Shown here piece by piece: positions 30,352-31,565 of a stretch of DNA of 31,565 nucleotides. The notes beneath the pieces were generated by a model that was not told where the DNA came from, made no database searches, and was given only the letters and a program-made list of their open reading frames with translations. The position numbers and the translations under genes were made by a program. Numbering within the stretch: the stretch's first letter is position 1; every line of letters starts with the position of its first letter. This DNA is from JANJUB01 sp040081075 (GTDB lineage: Bacteria > Armatimonadota > Fimbriimonadia > Fimbriimonadales > Fimbriimonadaceae), in assembly GCA_040081075.1 (NCBI GenBank), contig JBEBHJ010000042.1:1-31565 (forward strand). Reading direction: 5' to 3'.

Positions 30352-31374
30352 TTATAGATCCTCGCCCAGCGAGGGGCCGTAGAACTTCTTCACGAAGGCT
30401 TGGAAATCGTCTGTTGAAACGAGTGGACGCCACCAATCTTGATTCGCCACGTACCATCGAACGGTCTTTCGTAAAGACTCCTCGAACGGATGGCTCGGCT
30501 TCCAGCCCAGTGAGCCCGTTTTTTCGGCTGTCATGGAGTAGCGCTTGTCATGAGCGCCCTTTCGAGGGTCGGGGATTTTCTTAACGAGGCTCTCGTCTCG
30601 GTTCGTTTCCTGTAAGAGAATATCAACAACGGTTCGGTTCGTTCGCTCGTTGACGTCGCCAACGTTGTAAACCTCGCCGCTTTCGCCCTTAAGCAAAACC
30701 GTCAAAATCCCGCTTGCATGATCCATCGCGTGAATCCACTCCCGAACCTGATCGCCTTCGCCGTAAAGTGGGACCTTTTTGCCATCAATCAGGCGCGTGA
30801 CAAAGAAAGGAATAAGCTTTTCTGGAAACTGCCAAGGGCCATACGTATTGCCGCCGCGAGTAATGAGGGCCGGTGTTTTGAACGCTTTCACGTGGGCTCG
30901 AATCTGCAAGTCGCCCCCAGCTTTGCTCGCGCTGTACGGGGTGTTGGGCTCAATGGGGCTGTCTTCGGTGAAGTGCCCGGCGTCAATAGAACCGTAGACT
31001 TCATCCGTGCTCACGTGTACCATGCGTTCCAACCCAAACTTCCGGGTTGCTTCAAGCAACGTGTAGACGCCAAGAACATCGGTCTCGATGAAGCTACCCG
31101 CATGCAGGAGGCTCCGATCATTGTGGCTTTCCGCGGCAAAGTTTACGATGTGAGTGATGTCTTCGGACTGAATCGTCCCCTCAACGACCGTTGCATCCTG
31201 AACCTTTCCCGCAACAAAAGAAATCCGATCGCGGACGTCGGCCAGAGTGGACAGATTTCCTGCATACGTTAGCGCATCAAGCACTACTATCTTTGCGTCA
31301 GGAATTTGCTTCAGGGCTAATCGAACGAAATTGGAGCCGATGAACCCGGCGCCTCCGGTCACTAACAATCGCAT
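30352..31374 (-). CDS. rfbB: dTDP-glucose 4,6-dehydratase
   Basis: RfbB (RmlB) is an NAD-dependent extended SDR that turns dTDP-glucose into dTDP-4-keto-6-deoxyglucose. The 340-residue protein begins MRLLVTGGAGFIGSNF (Rossmann GGAGFIG). It has FAAESHNDRS, the catalytic STDEVYG (Thr, Asp and Glu) and the YSASK Tyr/Lys pair. The dTDP-sugar blocks are RGGNTYGPWQFPEKLIP and YGEGDQVREWIHAMDHASG. It lies between rfbC and rfbA, 36 bases after rfbC. The leader before its ATG has no clear Shine-Dalgarno sequence. Confidence 0.96.
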   Translation of the reverse strand: MRLLVTGGAGFIGSNFVRLALKQIPDAKIVVLDALTYAGNLSTLADVRDRISFVAGKVQDATVVEGTIQSEDITHIVNFAAESHNDRSLLHAGSFIETDVLGVYTLLEATRKFGLERMVHVSTDEVYGSIDAGHFTEDSPIEPNTPYSASKAGGDLQIRAHVKAFKTPALITRGGNTYGPWQFPEKLIPFFVTRLIDGKKVPLYGEGDQVREWIHAMDHASGILTVLLKGESGEVYNVGDVNERTNRTVVDILLQETNRDESLVKKIPDPRKGAHDKRYSMTAEKTGSLGWKPSHPFEESLRKTVRWYVANQDWWRPLVSTDDFQAFVKKFYGPSLGEDL

Positions 31375-31410
31375 CGGTTATTAGTTTGTCACTTTATGTG
31401 CCAATTCAGC

Positions 31411-31565
31411 TTAGGGCAACTTGAAAGGCGAATCAGGGTCGGCTTCATGCCGAATCTCATCCACGGGTTCCTGCTTGCCTTCGCCGGCATAGAGCTGATC
31501 GGGGAAGTTCATCACAAAAGCTTCACGATCGCCCACATTACGATAAGCATGAACCACTCCAGGAG
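31411..31565 (-). CDS. rfbC: dTDP-4-dehydrorhamnose 3,5-epimerase-like protein, C-terminal end (runs off the window)
   Basis: Only about 51 C-terminal residues are in the window. They begin PGVVHAYRNVGDREAFVMNF and go on with PDQLYAGEGKQEPVDEIRHE and end DPDSPFKLP. The pattern PPG..H...N.gd.ea.v.N.Pd..Y matches the end of the RfbC/RmlC cupin family. The place directly before rfbB and rfbA supports this. The catalytic His/Asp part lies outside, so a related dTDP-sugar cupin is possible. Confidence 0.75.
   Translation of the reverse strand, partial: PGVVHAYRNVGDREAFVMNFPDQLYAGEGKQEPVDEIRHEADPDSPFKLP

Noticed and set aside
1..31565. CRISPR arrays, insertion sequences, prophage genes, tRNA or rRNA genes
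   Set aside because: Looked for on both strands by eye; no repeat-spacer pattern, transposase, integrase or tRNA-like cloverleaf was seen. A tRNA scan was not possible here.

Overview
The window reads as a piece of a bacterial chromosome of moderate GC content with closely packed genes on both strands. The gene types point to a motile, probably diderm, soil- or water-type bacterium. They include a paired DUF1800/DUF1501 Tat-type operon, a HAF-repeat secreted protein, an SLBB polysaccharide-export protein, a type IV-like prepilin, a flagellin behind a sigma-28-type promoter, and an RpiB of the glutamate type. My best guess is Armatimonadota (Fimbriimonadia-like), but this rests on gene style only and could not be tested here. 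I saw no tRNA, rRNA, CRISPR array, insertion sequence, phage gene or attachment site.

Layout. Positions 1-995 (minus): start of the mra/dcw cell-division cluster, mraZ then partial rsmH, with three direct repeats upstream. 1306-2237 (plus): two small hypothetical proteins, one secreted and one membrane. 2234-4168 (minus): a MetH-like protein that stops after the folate domain. 4279-4401 (plus): a tiny membrane-peptide ORF ending inside a terminator hairpin. 4416-6941 (minus): a large secreted HAF/Ig-like repeat protein. 7151-10177 (plus): a tightly coupled envelope run of SLBB export protein, VanX-like dipeptidase, PAP2 phosphatase and M50-like membrane protease. 10192-12051 (plus): an aspartate kinase with extra N-terminal ACT-like domains. 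12192-15002 (plus): the DUF1800/DUF1501 pair closed by a strong terminator. 20429-15058 (minus): dnaE, a secreted helical protein and leuB. 20545-20970 (plus): a prepilin. 22426-20972 (minus): flagellin. 24413-22536 (minus): a lipoprotein with a caspase-like His/Cys pair. 27035-24540 (minus): clpC. 27036-27545: a gene-poor stretch with a possible relic. 28613-27546 (minus): rpiB and a membrane protein. 28776-29501 (plus): a membrane protein. 31565-29475 (minus): rfbC (partial), rfbB and rfbA for dTDP-rhamnose precursors.

How it fits together. Much of the window serves the envelope and cell surface: division, peptidoglycan dipeptide recycling, lipid-phosphate recycling, polysaccharide export, dTDP-sugar synthesis, pilin and flagellin. 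The rest is core metabolism (methionine, aspartate family, leucine, pentose phosphate), replication and proteolysis. Several genes have a TANNNT-like hexamer about 6-8 bases before the start codon and no Shine-Dalgarno sequence. This suggests that leaderless transcription is common here, beside classical SD-led genes such as DUF1800, DUF1501, the HAF protein and the 82-residue membrane protein. I do not see one clearly new multi-gene system. The most unusual items are the aspartate kinase with extra N-terminal ACT-like domains, the B12-domain-less MetH, the caspase-like lipoprotein, the leaderless-start pattern and several operator-like repeats.
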